This document shows positions 52,327-60,837 of a stretch of 64,000 nucleotides of DNA, in pieces; the stretch's first letter is position 1, and every line of letters begins with the position of its first letter. Below the pieces are notes generated by a model. It saw only the letters and a program-made list of their open reading frames with translations. It searched no databases and was not told where the DNA came from. The translations under genes and the position numbers were made by a program. This stretch comes from Chitinophaga sp. Its GTDB lineage: Bacteria; Bacteroidota; Bacteroidia; Chitinophagales; Chitinophagaceae. Location of the stretch: positions 124,001 to 188,000 of the forward strand of contig NZ_JAGHZS010000007.1 of NCBI RefSeq assembly GCF_017745275.1. Direction: 5' to 3'.

Positions 52327-53540
52327 TGATAGCAATTTCGATAATAGAGATAATACTGTTTGTTTACCTGGCCGGATGCGTATTTTATAATCTTTTGTTA
52401 GCCGTTGCCGGCCGCTTGAGCCGGAAAAAAAAGATACTTTACGATGAAACAGATACTTACGCTAAAATAGCAATACTCGTTCCTGCCTATAAAGAGGACA
52501 GTATTATTTTATCCACTGTAGCTAGTTATCATCGCTTGCAGTACCCGGTAACCCGCTTTGAAGTAGTGGTCATTGCCGATTCCCTGCAACCCAGGACACT
52601 GGAAGAACTGGCCGCCACAGGGGTAAGCCTGGTGCCGGTGAAATTTGAGAAAAGTACAAAAGCGAAGTCGCTGAATGCGGCCTTTGAATATTTGGGAGAT
52701 GATTACGACCTGGCATTGATCTGTGATGCGGATAACATCCTGGAAGAAGATTTTCTGCTGAAAATTAATCATGCATGGCAACAGGGACATCATGCCATTC
52801 AGGGACAAAGAGTAGCTAAGAACCTTAATACTCCTTTTGCTATCCTGGATGCGGCTAATGAAATTATCGCTAATTTTTTATACCGGAAAGGAGCTAACGC
52901 ATTGGGATTGTCTTCTTCCGTAATTGGTTCCGGCATGGCCTTTCATTATCCTCTTATTAAAGAGATTTTACTGGAAATTCAGGCTACAGGAGGATTTGAT
53001 AAGGTATTGCAGCTATTGGTACTCTCTAAGGGACATTCTATCCTTTACCTGGAAGATGCCTATGTGTTTGATGAAAAAATTACACATGCTGCCGTATTTG
53101 AAAACCAGCGTAAACGCTGGATGTCGAGCCAGCTGGTATACCTGCGGACTTTCTGGAAACAAGGTTGGGCTGCATTATTCAATGGAAATATTAATTATTT
53201 CAACCTGTCTGTATGTCAGAATGCACTGCTCCCGCGAATGTTACTGCTCGCTGCATTAACTATACTAACAGTTGCAGCATTTATATTGCAGCCGTTCCTG
53301 GTAATATCACCTGCCGTATGGGCAGGTCTGTTTGTATTGAACATGCTCTCCCTTTTATTACCTATTCCGGGAAAGTTCTTTACCAGGTACTTATTCACTG
53401 CAGCGATTACTTTGCCCAAAGCCGTTGGCATTATGATCTTATTGCTATTCCGCTTAAAAGGTGCAGATAAAACATTTATTCATACTACCCATACCCAAAC
53501 AGGTATTGATAATCCATTATTAGATGCAGCCAGAAAGTAA
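52326..53540 (+). CDS. family 2 glycosyltransferase, membrane type
   Basis: 404 aa. IAILVPAYKEDSIIL opens the GT-A domain, ALICDADNILEEDFL is the DxD segment, and KRWMSSQL is a QxxRW-like motif (QRKRWM) typical of processive beta-synthases such as chitin or cellulose synthase relatives. Several C-terminal helices follow (AVWAGLFVLNMLSLLLPI). The ATG shares its A with the TAA of the sugar transferase gene (TAATG), and its end overlaps the next gene by 17 nt. This tight packing implies a single transcript. Confidence 0.88.
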   Translation: MIAISIIEIILFVYLAGCVFYNLLLAVAGRLSRKKKILYDETDTYAKIAILVPAYKEDSIILSTVASYHRLQYPVTRFEVVVIADSLQPRTLEELAATGVSLVPVKFEKSTKAKSLNAAFEYLGDDYDLALICDADNILEEDFLLKINHAWQQGHHAIQGQRVAKNLNTPFAILDAANEIIANFLYRKGANALGLSSSVIGSGMAFHYPLIKEILLEIQATGGFDKVLQLLVLSKGHSILYLEDAYVFDEKITHAAVFENQRKRWMSSQLVYLRTFWKQGWAALFNGNINYFNLSVCQNALLPRMLLLAALTILTVAAFILQPFLVISPAVWAGLFVLNMLSLLLPIPGKFFTRYLFTAAITLPKAVGIMILLLFRLKGADKTFIHTTHTQTGIDNPLLDAARK

Positions 53541-54447
53541 TACATATTATCCACTGGTATCTATTATAACGATCAATTATAACAATGCCAAAGTTACGAC
53601 AGAGTTAATGAGGTCGCTGCGGCAGATCTCTTATCCTAACCTGGAAGTGATCGTGGTAGATAACGCGTCTGCAGAAAGCCCGGTGGCTGCGATCCGGGAA
53701 GAGTATCCTGCCGCGAAAGTAATCATGAGCGAAAAGAACCTGGGGTTTGCAGGTGGGAATAACCTGGGTATAAAAGCCGCCAGTGGAGAATACTTTTTCC
53801 TGGTAAATAATGATACAGAATTTACAGAGGGGTTGATAGAAGGGCTGTTGGAAGTATTTAGCCAATATCCCGATGCAGGAGTAGTAAGCCCTAAGTTTCA
53901 TTATTTTTTCCATAAGGGAACAATTGAATATGCAGGATATAATATTGTAGATACCCTCACCGGGAGAAATAGCATGATTGGGTGCAGGGAGGCCGATACT
54001 GGTCAGTATGATGTTTTTTCAGAAACGCATTATGCACATGGAGGTGCCATGATGGTGTCTGCAGCCGCCGTAAAAAAAGTAGGGATAATGCCCGAAATTT
54101 ATTTCCTGTATTACGAAGAATTTGATTGGTGTGAGCAATTCAAGCGGCACGGCTATAAAATCTACTATCAGTATAAATCATTGATTTATCATAAAGAGTC
54201 GATGACAACAGGAAAGAACAGCCCGTTGAAGACTTATTACATTACAAGAAACAGGATATTGTTCATGCGCAGGAATGTAAAACTCCCTGCCAGGATGATT
54301 TTCATACTATATTTTATTTTCCTGACGATACCAAAGAATACGGCGCAGTTTTTATTAAAACAGGAGTCTGTTCATCTCAAAGCATTCTGGAGAGGAATTT
54401 TTTGGAATCTTAAACACCGTAAACCGGATAACATATGTGTGGCATAG
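53524..54447 (+). CDS. family 2 glycosyltransferase (rhamnosyltransferase-like)
   Basis: 307 aa. VSIITINYNNAKVTTELMRSL starts the domain, EVIVVDNASAES is the nucleotide-sugar block, and YFFLVNNDTEF holds the NDD-like metal site. EEFDWCEQFKRHGYKI followed by IYHKESMTTGK is seen in WbbL-type rhamnosyltransferases. The donor sugar is inferred only. It overlaps the preceding and following genes by 17 and 13 nt. Confidence 0.88.
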   Translation: MQPESNTYYPLVSIITINYNNAKVTTELMRSLRQISYPNLEVIVVDNASAESPVAAIREEYPAAKVIMSEKNLGFAGGNNLGIKAASGEYFFLVNNDTEFTEGLIEGLLEVFSQYPDAGVVSPKFHYFFHKGTIEYAGYNIVDTLTGRNSMIGCREADTGQYDVFSETHYAHGGAMMVSAAAVKKVGIMPEIYFLYYEEFDWCEQFKRHGYKIYYQYKSLIYHKESMTTGKNSPLKTYYITRNRILFMRRNVKLPARMIFILYFIFLTIPKNTAQFLLKQESVHLKAFWRGIFWNLKHRKPDNICVA

Positions 54448-56336
54448 CAGGGTTTATCGATTTTACCCAAAAATCAGATGCAGATATGCTGCGGAAAATG
54501 ACGGATGTGATGGCACACCGGGGACCTAATGACGCCGGTTATGAAGTATATGAAGATGCCCACGCATCTGTAGGTCTCGGGCAACGCCGCCTCTCGATAC
54601 TGGATCTTTCCAGCTCCGGGCATCAGCCTATGCATTATCAGCAATACTCCATTATTTTCAATGGTGAGATATACAATTTTAAAGAGATCCGGACAGAACT
54701 GGAGAAGCTGGGACACCACTTTCATTCAGGTGCTGATACGGAGGTTTTGATAAAAGGATATGCACAATGGCGGGAGAAAGTGCTGGACAAATGTATCGGC
54801 ATGTTCGCCTTTGTTATTTATGACCGGGAATCCCGGGAAGTAACCATCTTCCGTGATCGCGCGGGTGTAAAGCCTTTATATTATTATTGGCATAACCAAA
54901 CCTTACTGTTTGCCTCTGAGTTGAAAGGGCTCTGCGAGCATCCATCTTTCAAAAAAGAAATTGACGAGAAAAGTTTATCCTTGTTCCTGCAGTTCAGCTA
55001 TATTCCGGCACCCTATACTATTTACCGGAACACACATAAGCTAAAACCGGGACATACCCTGAAAGTTACACTGGAAGATGCGGAAGTAAAAGAGTCGCAA
55101 TATTGGAATGTACTGGATGCGTATCGCCAGCCGCTCACGGGTATGGGAGAGGCAGATGTGATCAGGCATACGGAAGAATTGATGCACAGTGCTTATAGTT
55201 ATCGCATGGTGTCGGATGTGCCGGTTGGTGTATTTTTAAGCGGTGGTTACGATAGCGCCAGTGTTGCTGCGCTGCTGCAATCCAAAACATCAGGCCGGAT
55301 CAAAACTTTCACCATTGGGTATAAAGAACCACAATGGGACGAGTCGCGGGAGGCAAAGAAAATAGCTATGCACCTGGGTACCGAACACCACGAATGGATT
55401 GTGGGACCCGCTGAAGCGAAAGCCGTACTGGAACAGTTACCTGAAATATATGATGAACCTTTTGCGGATAACTCTACTGTACCCACCACGCTGGTAAGTA
55501 AATTTGCTGCGCGGGAAGTGAAAGTAGTATTGTCGGCCGATGGTGGCGATGAAGTGTTTGCAGGGTATAATAAATTCAACCAGTCGCTCCGGTACACCAC
55601 CAGTTTCCCAAAACCGCTGCAACGGACTATCAGTGCGGCGATGTCGGTTGTTTCTCCGGAAGTGATACCTTATTTTAATAAACAATACAATTTCGCATCC
55701 CGGTACGAAAAGATGAAGTTGATATGGGCCAGCGGTAAGCCTCAGCTGGCGCTGAAATATATCAGCCAGTATCTGACAGAAGAGGAAGTAAATCATTATA
55801 CCAATTTCCCGGCAGCAGGTTATAAAACCAATTTTGACATGAATGGGGAACTGGATAATATGAATGATGCGCTGAACCGGTTGCTGGCAGTGGATTATAA
55901 AACATTCCTGGTAGATAACAACCTGGTGAAAGTAGACAGAGCTACCATGTCAGTGAGTATTGAAGGCCGGGAACCTATGCTGGATCACCGCCTGGTGGAA
56001 TTCCTGGCGCAGGTACCTGCTTCATTGAAAGTGAAAGACGGTATCAATAAATATATACTCAAGGAAATTGTACACAAATACATCCCCAGGCCATTGATGG
56101 AGCGTCCTAAGCGCCCATTCATTGCACCTTTGCAGGAATGGTTCCGGGATGAACTGAAAGAGCAGATGCAATATTACCTGTCTGGTGCAAGATTAGCAAA
56201 GTCGGGTCTCTTTAATGTTCCTCATGTAGAACAATTGCTGAAAACTTATTTATCCGGTGGTAAAGTGAGCCATCAGAAATTATGGAACATATTGGTATTC
56301 CAGTTATGGTACAGCCGCTGGATAGAAAAATTATAG
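54435..56336 (+). CDS. asparagine synthase-like amidotransferase (glutamine-hydrolysing)
   Basis: 633 aa. MCGIAGF has the N-terminal nucleophilic Cys2 of class II glutamine amidotransferases, with LSILDLSSSGHQPM and FNGEIYNFKEI in the glutaminase domain. VGVFLSGGYDSASVAAL is the ATP-pyrophosphatase P-loop of the synthetase domain. In exopolysaccharide loci such proteins are thought to amidate uronic acid or similar acceptors; here the substrate is not known, and genuine asparagine synthesis is also possible. It overlaps the preceding gene by 13 nt and the next begins 1 nt after its stop. Confidence 0.9.
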   Translation: MCGIAGFIDFTQKSDADMLRKMTDVMAHRGPNDAGYEVYEDAHASVGLGQRRLSILDLSSSGHQPMHYQQYSIIFNGEIYNFKEIRTELEKLGHHFHSGADTEVLIKGYAQWREKVLDKCIGMFAFVIYDRESREVTIFRDRAGVKPLYYYWHNQTLLFASELKGLCEHPSFKKEIDEKSLSLFLQFSYIPAPYTIYRNTHKLKPGHTLKVTLEDAEVKESQYWNVLDAYRQPLTGMGEADVIRHTEELMHSAYSYRMVSDVPVGVFLSGGYDSASVAALLQSKTSGRIKTFTIGYKEPQWDESREAKKIAMHLGTEHHEWIVGPAEAKAVLEQLPEIYDEPFADNSTVPTTLVSKFAAREVKVVLSADGGDEVFAGYNKFNQSLRYTTSFPKPLQRTISAAMSVVSPEVIPYFNKQYNFASRYEKMKLIWASGKPQLALKYISQYLTEEEVNHYTNFPAAGYKTNFDMNGELDNMNDALNRLLAVDYKTFLVDNNLVKVDRATMSVSIEGREPMLDHRLVEFLAQVPASLKVKDGINKYILKEIVHKYIPRPLMERPKRPFIAPLQEWFRDELKEQMQYYLSGARLAKSGLFNVPHVEQLLKTYLSGGKVSHQKLWNILVFQLWYSRWIEKL

Positions 56337-56337
56337 T

Positions 56338-57465
56338 ATGAGTAATCTGAACGGTAAAATACGTGTACTTGAAACGATACGCCAGGGAAAAATCGGCGGA
56401 GGAGAGAGTCATGTATTGGACCTGGTAGCATCGCTGGATAAAACCATCTTCGAACCCATTGTACTGTCATTTACGGATGGTCCCATGATAGCAGCGTTGG
56501 CACAGTTGGAAGTACCGGCGTTTGTGATTGAAAGCGAAAAAGCATTTGATCTCAGCGTCTGGAGAAAGGTAAAGAAATTTATACAGGAACAACGTGTTGA
56601 TATCGTGCATGTACATGGCACCCGCGCCAACACTAATGTTTTGTGGGCCGCCCGCAGCCTGAACTTACCGGTGGTGTATACTATTCATGGCTGGTCATTT
56701 CATGATGGTTTACATCCCCTGGCCAAACGTTTACGCATTGCCGCAGAAAAGTTTATCACCCGCAAAACGCAGGTAAATATTTGTGTTTCTGAATCTAATC
56801 GCCAAACCGGCATAAAGGCTTTTAATGGGTTCGATGGTATTGTGGTGAGGAATGGTGTTAATCTCCGGAAGTTTAATCCCGATGGTGTATATACCGATCT
56901 GCGCGCCGAATACAATATCCCGGGAGATAAGCTGCTGCTTTGTTTTATTGCACGTATGACCTATCAGAAAGATCCCGTAAGTATGATAAAGGCTTTTGCG
57001 CTGGCACTTAAAAGTGTTCCCGACCTGCAGTTGCTGATGATAGGAGATGGGGAACTACGGACAACCGCTGAGAATACGGCGAAAGAGTTGGAGATAGATA
57101 AACAGATCGTATTTGCAGGTTTCCGGCAAGATGTACCCGCCGTGCTGCATGCAGCAGATATATATTGCCTCCCTTCTTTATGGGAAGGGTTTCCGATAGG
57201 CGTACTGGAGGCAATGGCAATGGGGAAAGCAGTAATCGCCAGCGATGTGGATGGTACCAAAGAAGCGGTAACAGATGGAGAAAATGGTTTACTGGTACCA
57301 GCAAGTAATATTACCGCATTAGCAGCTGCTATTGTTAAACTGGCAGTAGATGCTACATTAAGACAGCAGTTGCAGCAAAATGCAAAAACGGCTATTGCAG
57401 AACATTTCAATGTAGCAGGCATGACAGGAAAAATTTCAGAGGTTTATCTGCAGCTTGGAAAATAA
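56338..57465 (+). CDS. family 4 glycosyltransferase
   Basis: 375 aa GT-B fold. The N-terminal half has GKIGGGESHVLDLVASL and IVHVHGTRANTNVLWAARS. The C-terminal half has LCFIARMTYQKDPVSMIKAF and the donor-binding PSLWEGFPIGVLEAMAMGKAVIASD, an E-x7-E motif of retaining GT4 enzymes. Donor and acceptor unknown. It follows the amidotransferase by 1 nt and the methyltransferase starts 21 nt later. Confidence 0.92.
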   Translation: MSNLNGKIRVLETIRQGKIGGGESHVLDLVASLDKTIFEPIVLSFTDGPMIAALAQLEVPAFVIESEKAFDLSVWRKVKKFIQEQRVDIVHVHGTRANTNVLWAARSLNLPVVYTIHGWSFHDGLHPLAKRLRIAAEKFITRKTQVNICVSESNRQTGIKAFNGFDGIVVRNGVNLRKFNPDGVYTDLRAEYNIPGDKLLLCFIARMTYQKDPVSMIKAFALALKSVPDLQLLMIGDGELRTTAENTAKELEIDKQIVFAGFRQDVPAVLHAADIYCLPSLWEGFPIGVLEAMAMGKAVIASDVDGTKEAVTDGENGLLVPASNITALAAAIVKLAVDATLRQQLQQNAKTAIAEHFNVAGMTGKISEVYLQLGK

Positions 57466-57486
57466 TAATACTTTATCAATTTCAAT

Positions 57487-58257
57487 ATGACAAAGACCGC
57501 AATCACCTACGAATACAACCGCATTACCGATATCAAGCGGCTTAATTTTATTACAGATAGTTTGAAGAAAAATATTCCTGAAGGAGGCCGGGTATTGGAT
57601 GTAGGATGTGGTAACGGTGTTATCAGCCGGCACCTTGGGCAATTTGGATATGAAGTGTTGGGTATTGACATCAGTGAGAAAACAATTGCTGTGGCCAATG
57701 AACGGAATACGCTCCCTAATGTAAAATTTGCGGCGATCAGCGCGGAAGCGCTCACCGCACAGGGCGAAACATACGATGCTGTTATTTGCAGCGAAGTACT
57801 GGAGCATCTTGATCAGCCACATCTTTTATTACATACGATCTATGCGTCGTTAAAAGATAATGGATTATTGGTAGTGACCGTACCTAATGGGAATGGCCCG
57901 AGGGAATTGTGTGTAACAAGACCTATGTTAAAGGCAAGAAACCATCCGGCATTATGGAGCTCTATTAATAAAGTGAAAAGAGGATTAGGGTTTAAAGGAA
58001 CTACCGCACAGTCGCAGGCTGATAATCTTGATCACGTACAGTTTTTTACCCGCAAAGATTTGCAGCAATTGGCCACAGTCAGCAATTTTAAAATTGTGCA
58101 GTTTGCCAAAACGAATTTTGTGGAAGACGTGTTTCCTTTTTCGTTGGTTACCAAGAGAGTGAAGTTCCTGCAGAAACTGGACTGCCAGGTGGCAGAGCTG
58201 TTGCCTTACGGCTTTACAGGAGGTTTCAATACATTATGGCGGAAGAAAATAGGTTGA
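57487..58257 (+). CDS. class I SAM-dependent methyltransferase
   Basis: 256 aa. The SAM-binding motif I is VLDVGCGNGVISRHL, followed by VLGIDISEKTI (acidic motif II) and VICSEVLEHLDQP. It matches ubiquinone/sugar methyltransferases (UbiG-like). In this operon it likely methylates a sugar of the polysaccharide or its amidated product. It ends the operon; a strong terminator begins 9 nt downstream. Confidence 0.9.
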   Translation: MTKTAITYEYNRITDIKRLNFITDSLKKNIPEGGRVLDVGCGNGVISRHLGQFGYEVLGIDISEKTIAVANERNTLPNVKFAAISAEALTAQGETYDAVICSEVLEHLDQPHLLLHTIYASLKDNGLLVVTVPNGNGPRELCVTRPMLKARNHPALWSSINKVKRGLGFKGTTAQSQADNLDHVQFFTRKDLQQLATVSNFKIVQFAKTNFVEDVFPFSLVTKRVKFLQKLDCQVAELLPYGFTGGFNTLWRKKIG

Positions 58258-58266
58258 TAGAGATAC

Positions 58267-58314
58267 CAGAAATAGAAAAGGGTGATTCAAGCGAATCACC
58301 CTTTTCTATTTCTG
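58267..58314. terminator. bidirectional terminator between convergent genes
   Basis: 22-bp perfect stem (CAGAAATAGAAAAGGGTGATTC with its inverse) and loop AAGC. A/T-rich ends serve both directions. It overlaps the stop codon of the GT14-like gene. Confidence 0.9.
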
Positions 58315-59154
58315 AAAACCGGCTGCTTTATCAATATTGTCCAGCAGTTCCGGGGTTTTGGCCATATCAAACTTCCTGGCCAGCAGCTGTCCTGACGCCA
58401 TAATTTTATTGAAATCGCCAGCCTCAAATGTTTTAGGATGTGCATTCCCTTCAGACCAGTCAATATAACGGCGATAGTTATTCTCCACGCTGTTTTTGAA
58501 AGGCCCGTTCATAATAATGGTTTGGAAAATGAATTCATCGCCGCCCCAGGTGTATCTATAAAATCGTTTTAATGCGGGGTGTGCCTGGATATATTGAAGG
58601 CACCATGCGGCACATTCCTGGGTGAGGCTCCACCACAGGGAACCGCCAAATACTTCCAGTCCCAGGGGATGTTGCCTCGGAGGCAATATTTTATTTAGCC
58701 AGCCAGCCAGGCGGTACTTACCGGGCAGGCGCAGATCTTCAAAATGATAAGATCTTATTTTTGACATGACCCGTTGCAATGCCGCCTCAGGAAGTATATC
58801 CAGGAATTGTTTGCCTGTATTGGCGTGAAAGAAATCGTATAGTTGGCTGACCTGTACCAGCGGGTAGTCCTGTGCACTGATGAGATGAAGAAAATCATAC
58901 TGATAGCCCGATTCCATCACAGCTGCAATGCCATTCAATGCTGCCTGGATGGTCCCGTAACCAGCCCATGTAACATTCTCCCTTTTCTTAATAAAATATA
59001 CCTGCGGCATATTCATCGCGGCCTGCCACTCATGGATGTCGCATTTGGCGTCCAGGTGAATGTAACAATCTATGGCCGGATGCTGCAGTCGTTCCAGTAC
59101 GCGGCATAATTGCAGCGGGTTTTTATGACTCAGTATAATAAAGGCTTGTTTCAT
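58306..59154 (-). CDS. GT14-like (core-2/I-branching) N-acetylglucosaminyltransferase
   Basis: 282 aa. The blocks FIILSHKNPLQLCRVLERLQ, CYIHLDAKCDI, AGYGTIQAALNGI and FLHLISAQDYPL match the beta-1,6-N-acetylglucosaminyltransferase family common in Bacteroidota polysaccharide loci. A GGSLWWSLTQECAAWCLQYI region follows. No membrane anchor is seen. It starts 10 nt after the flippase gene and is cotranscribed with it; its stop lies inside the terminator. Confidence 0.85.
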   Translation of the reverse strand: MKQAFIILSHKNPLQLCRVLERLQHPAIDCYIHLDAKCDIHEWQAAMNMPQVYFIKKRENVTWAGYGTIQAALNGIAAVMESGYQYDFLHLISAQDYPLVQVSQLYDFFHANTGKQFLDILPEAALQRVMSKIRSYHFEDLRLPGKYRLAGWLNKILPPRQHPLGLEVFGGSLWWSLTQECAAWCLQYIQAHPALKRFYRYTWGGDEFIFQTIIMNGPFKNSVENNYRRYIDWSEGNAHPKTFEAGDFNKIMASGQLLARKFDMAKTPELLDNIDKAAGFQK

Positions 59155-59164
59155 GCACAGCTGA

Positions 59165-60505
59165 TTATTTGTATTGCAAACGGAATACTTTTATTTTTTG
59201 TAACAATCCTTTGCACTCCTGCCAGCCATTTATCCAGATACTTTTTATCGTTACCCCGGGAAGAGATCGACGAAGGAAGTAATAGCCAAAGATAACTGCA
59301 AACAGGAGGTTCAGAGAAGACGCAATAGCCACGGAACGTATGTCTGTAAACAACAGTACTAAAGTTATATCAAGTATCACATTTAACACCAGCTTCAGCA
59401 GATTTTTGTAAAAATTAATCAGCGGTTTATTAATCATATCCAACGTAACGCCAATAAAGCGATCAATAGGATAGAGAATGGCCGACAACAGGAATATCCT
59501 CACAATATCGGTAGCCGGCAAATATGCTTTTGCCGCCAGGATCACAATTAATGGTTTGGTAAACAATAATAATCCCACTACAAAAGGCAGGATCAGTAAA
59601 GTGACTGCACCGGTATATTTGCTAAACGCCTGCGCCACACCCTGCCAGTCGTTTCTATTGGCGGCCCCCGAAATAGTGGGCTGTGATGTGGCAACAAAAC
59701 TGCGGAGCATAATTTCAATTACTTCCATGAATTTTTGAGGAATGCTGTAAATCGCAACTGCAGCAGGATTAATCATGGTCCTGAGTACCAGGTTATCTGA
59801 ATAATTTAAGAGAGAAGAAGAAACCATACTGCCTACTATTAACCTGCCATAGCGATACATGTCTTTCACCTGTTGCCTGGTTCTGGCAGCCATGGTATTC
59901 AATGCTGTCCATTTGAAAAACATACAGTATACGCTGGTGATTAATAGCGACAGGGAATAGGCGTACAATACATTATGCAGGTTGATCTGTTGCAGGAAAA
60001 ACAACACTCCCAGGAAAACGAGAAAGGATCCGTTCTGCAGAAAACGTACCTGCACAATTTTATCAAACCGGTGATTCGCCTGTAATACCCAGGTGGCAAA
60101 ATTAAAGGGGAGAGAGAGTAACGTCATGATACCCAACCATCCCAGGAAGAAATGCCAGGTAGGACTAAACCAGGGATAAGCAGCGGCATATACGATCAGT
60201 GACAGTACCGCGAAAGAGAGCGTTACCAGCAACGAAATGTACCAGGCAGCACCGGTTACCTGTCTGCTGGTAGTTTCGTCAACACCTGCACCGAATTTAA
60301 TAATGCCGGATTGTAACATTGCAGTGCGTACCTGATCCAATATGCTATAAGTGGCGAGGAACATCACCCATTCTCCAAATGCACTTAAAGAAAGCGTCCT
60401 AACCAAAAGGGCAAACGACAACACATTGAAAAATGCCATGATCATATTCCCCAGAAGGGAATGAAAATGCCGGTTGCGTAAAATCGATAAAAACTTAAAA
60501 GCCAT
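59165..60505 (-). CDS. Wzx-type polysaccharide flippase
   Basis: 446 aa with about 12-14 hydrophobic segments (for example MIMAFFNVLSFALLVRTLSLSAFGEWVMFLATYS at the start), typical of the MATE/MOP polysaccharide exporter family that moves lipid-linked repeat units across the inner membrane. Together with the Wzy-like and Wzc-like proteins it completes the inner-membrane side of a Wzx/Wzy route. It is transcribed divergently from the beta-helix protein. Confidence 0.88.
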   Translation of the reverse strand: MAFKFLSILRNRHFHSLLGNMIMAFFNVLSFALLVRTLSLSAFGEWVMFLATYSILDQVRTAMLQSGIIKFGAGVDETTSRQVTGAAWYISLLVTLSFAVLSLIVYAAAYPWFSPTWHFFLGWLGIMTLLSLPFNFATWVLQANHRFDKIVQVRFLQNGSFLVFLGVLFFLQQINLHNVLYAYSLSLLITSVYCMFFKWTALNTMAARTRQQVKDMYRYGRLIVGSMVSSSLLNYSDNLVLRTMINPAAVAIYSIPQKFMEVIEIMLRSFVATSQPTISGAANRNDWQGVAQAFSKYTGAVTLLILPFVVGLLLFTKPLIVILAAKAYLPATDIVRIFLLSAILYPIDRFIGVTLDMINKPLINFYKNLLKLVLNVILDITLVLLFTDIRSVAIASSLNLLFAVIFGYYFLRRSLPGVTIKSIWINGWQECKGLLQKIKVFRLQYK

Positions 60506-60837
60506 GAAACAATAATTACAATCGTATTATATGAAAATCATGGTCTTTGATAGGATGAGGTCTTGGAAATGGGGTGTATTTTTTAGATACTGAATTGTAA
60601 AGATAGTTTTTTTTATTGAAAGGTAAGGCGAATCACGCCTGTAAATTGAAAATAAACAAATAAGTATAAATGCAAAATAGTTATACTTTATTTATTGTGC
60701 GCATATATGTTAAATTTTTTAATTATGTGATTAAAAAAAAAGCTTTCTTTGTAATGCGGAAGATTTTCCGCAGCGGTATTTTTTAAGAAAAAGACTATGA
60801 GGATAGAATTTTAAAAACTTTGCAAGCCATATAATTT
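60506..60837. other. divergent intergenic region, flippase and beta-helix protein
   Basis: No gene. GGATGAGG at 60553-60560, 48 nt before the flippase start, resembles the shared element seen upstream of the Wzc-like and large surface protein genes, but the other block is missing. A TGCGGAA/TTCCGCA hairpin lies at 60755-60772. AAACTTTG (60815-60822) is near the TAnnTTTG form. Confidence 0.4.
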
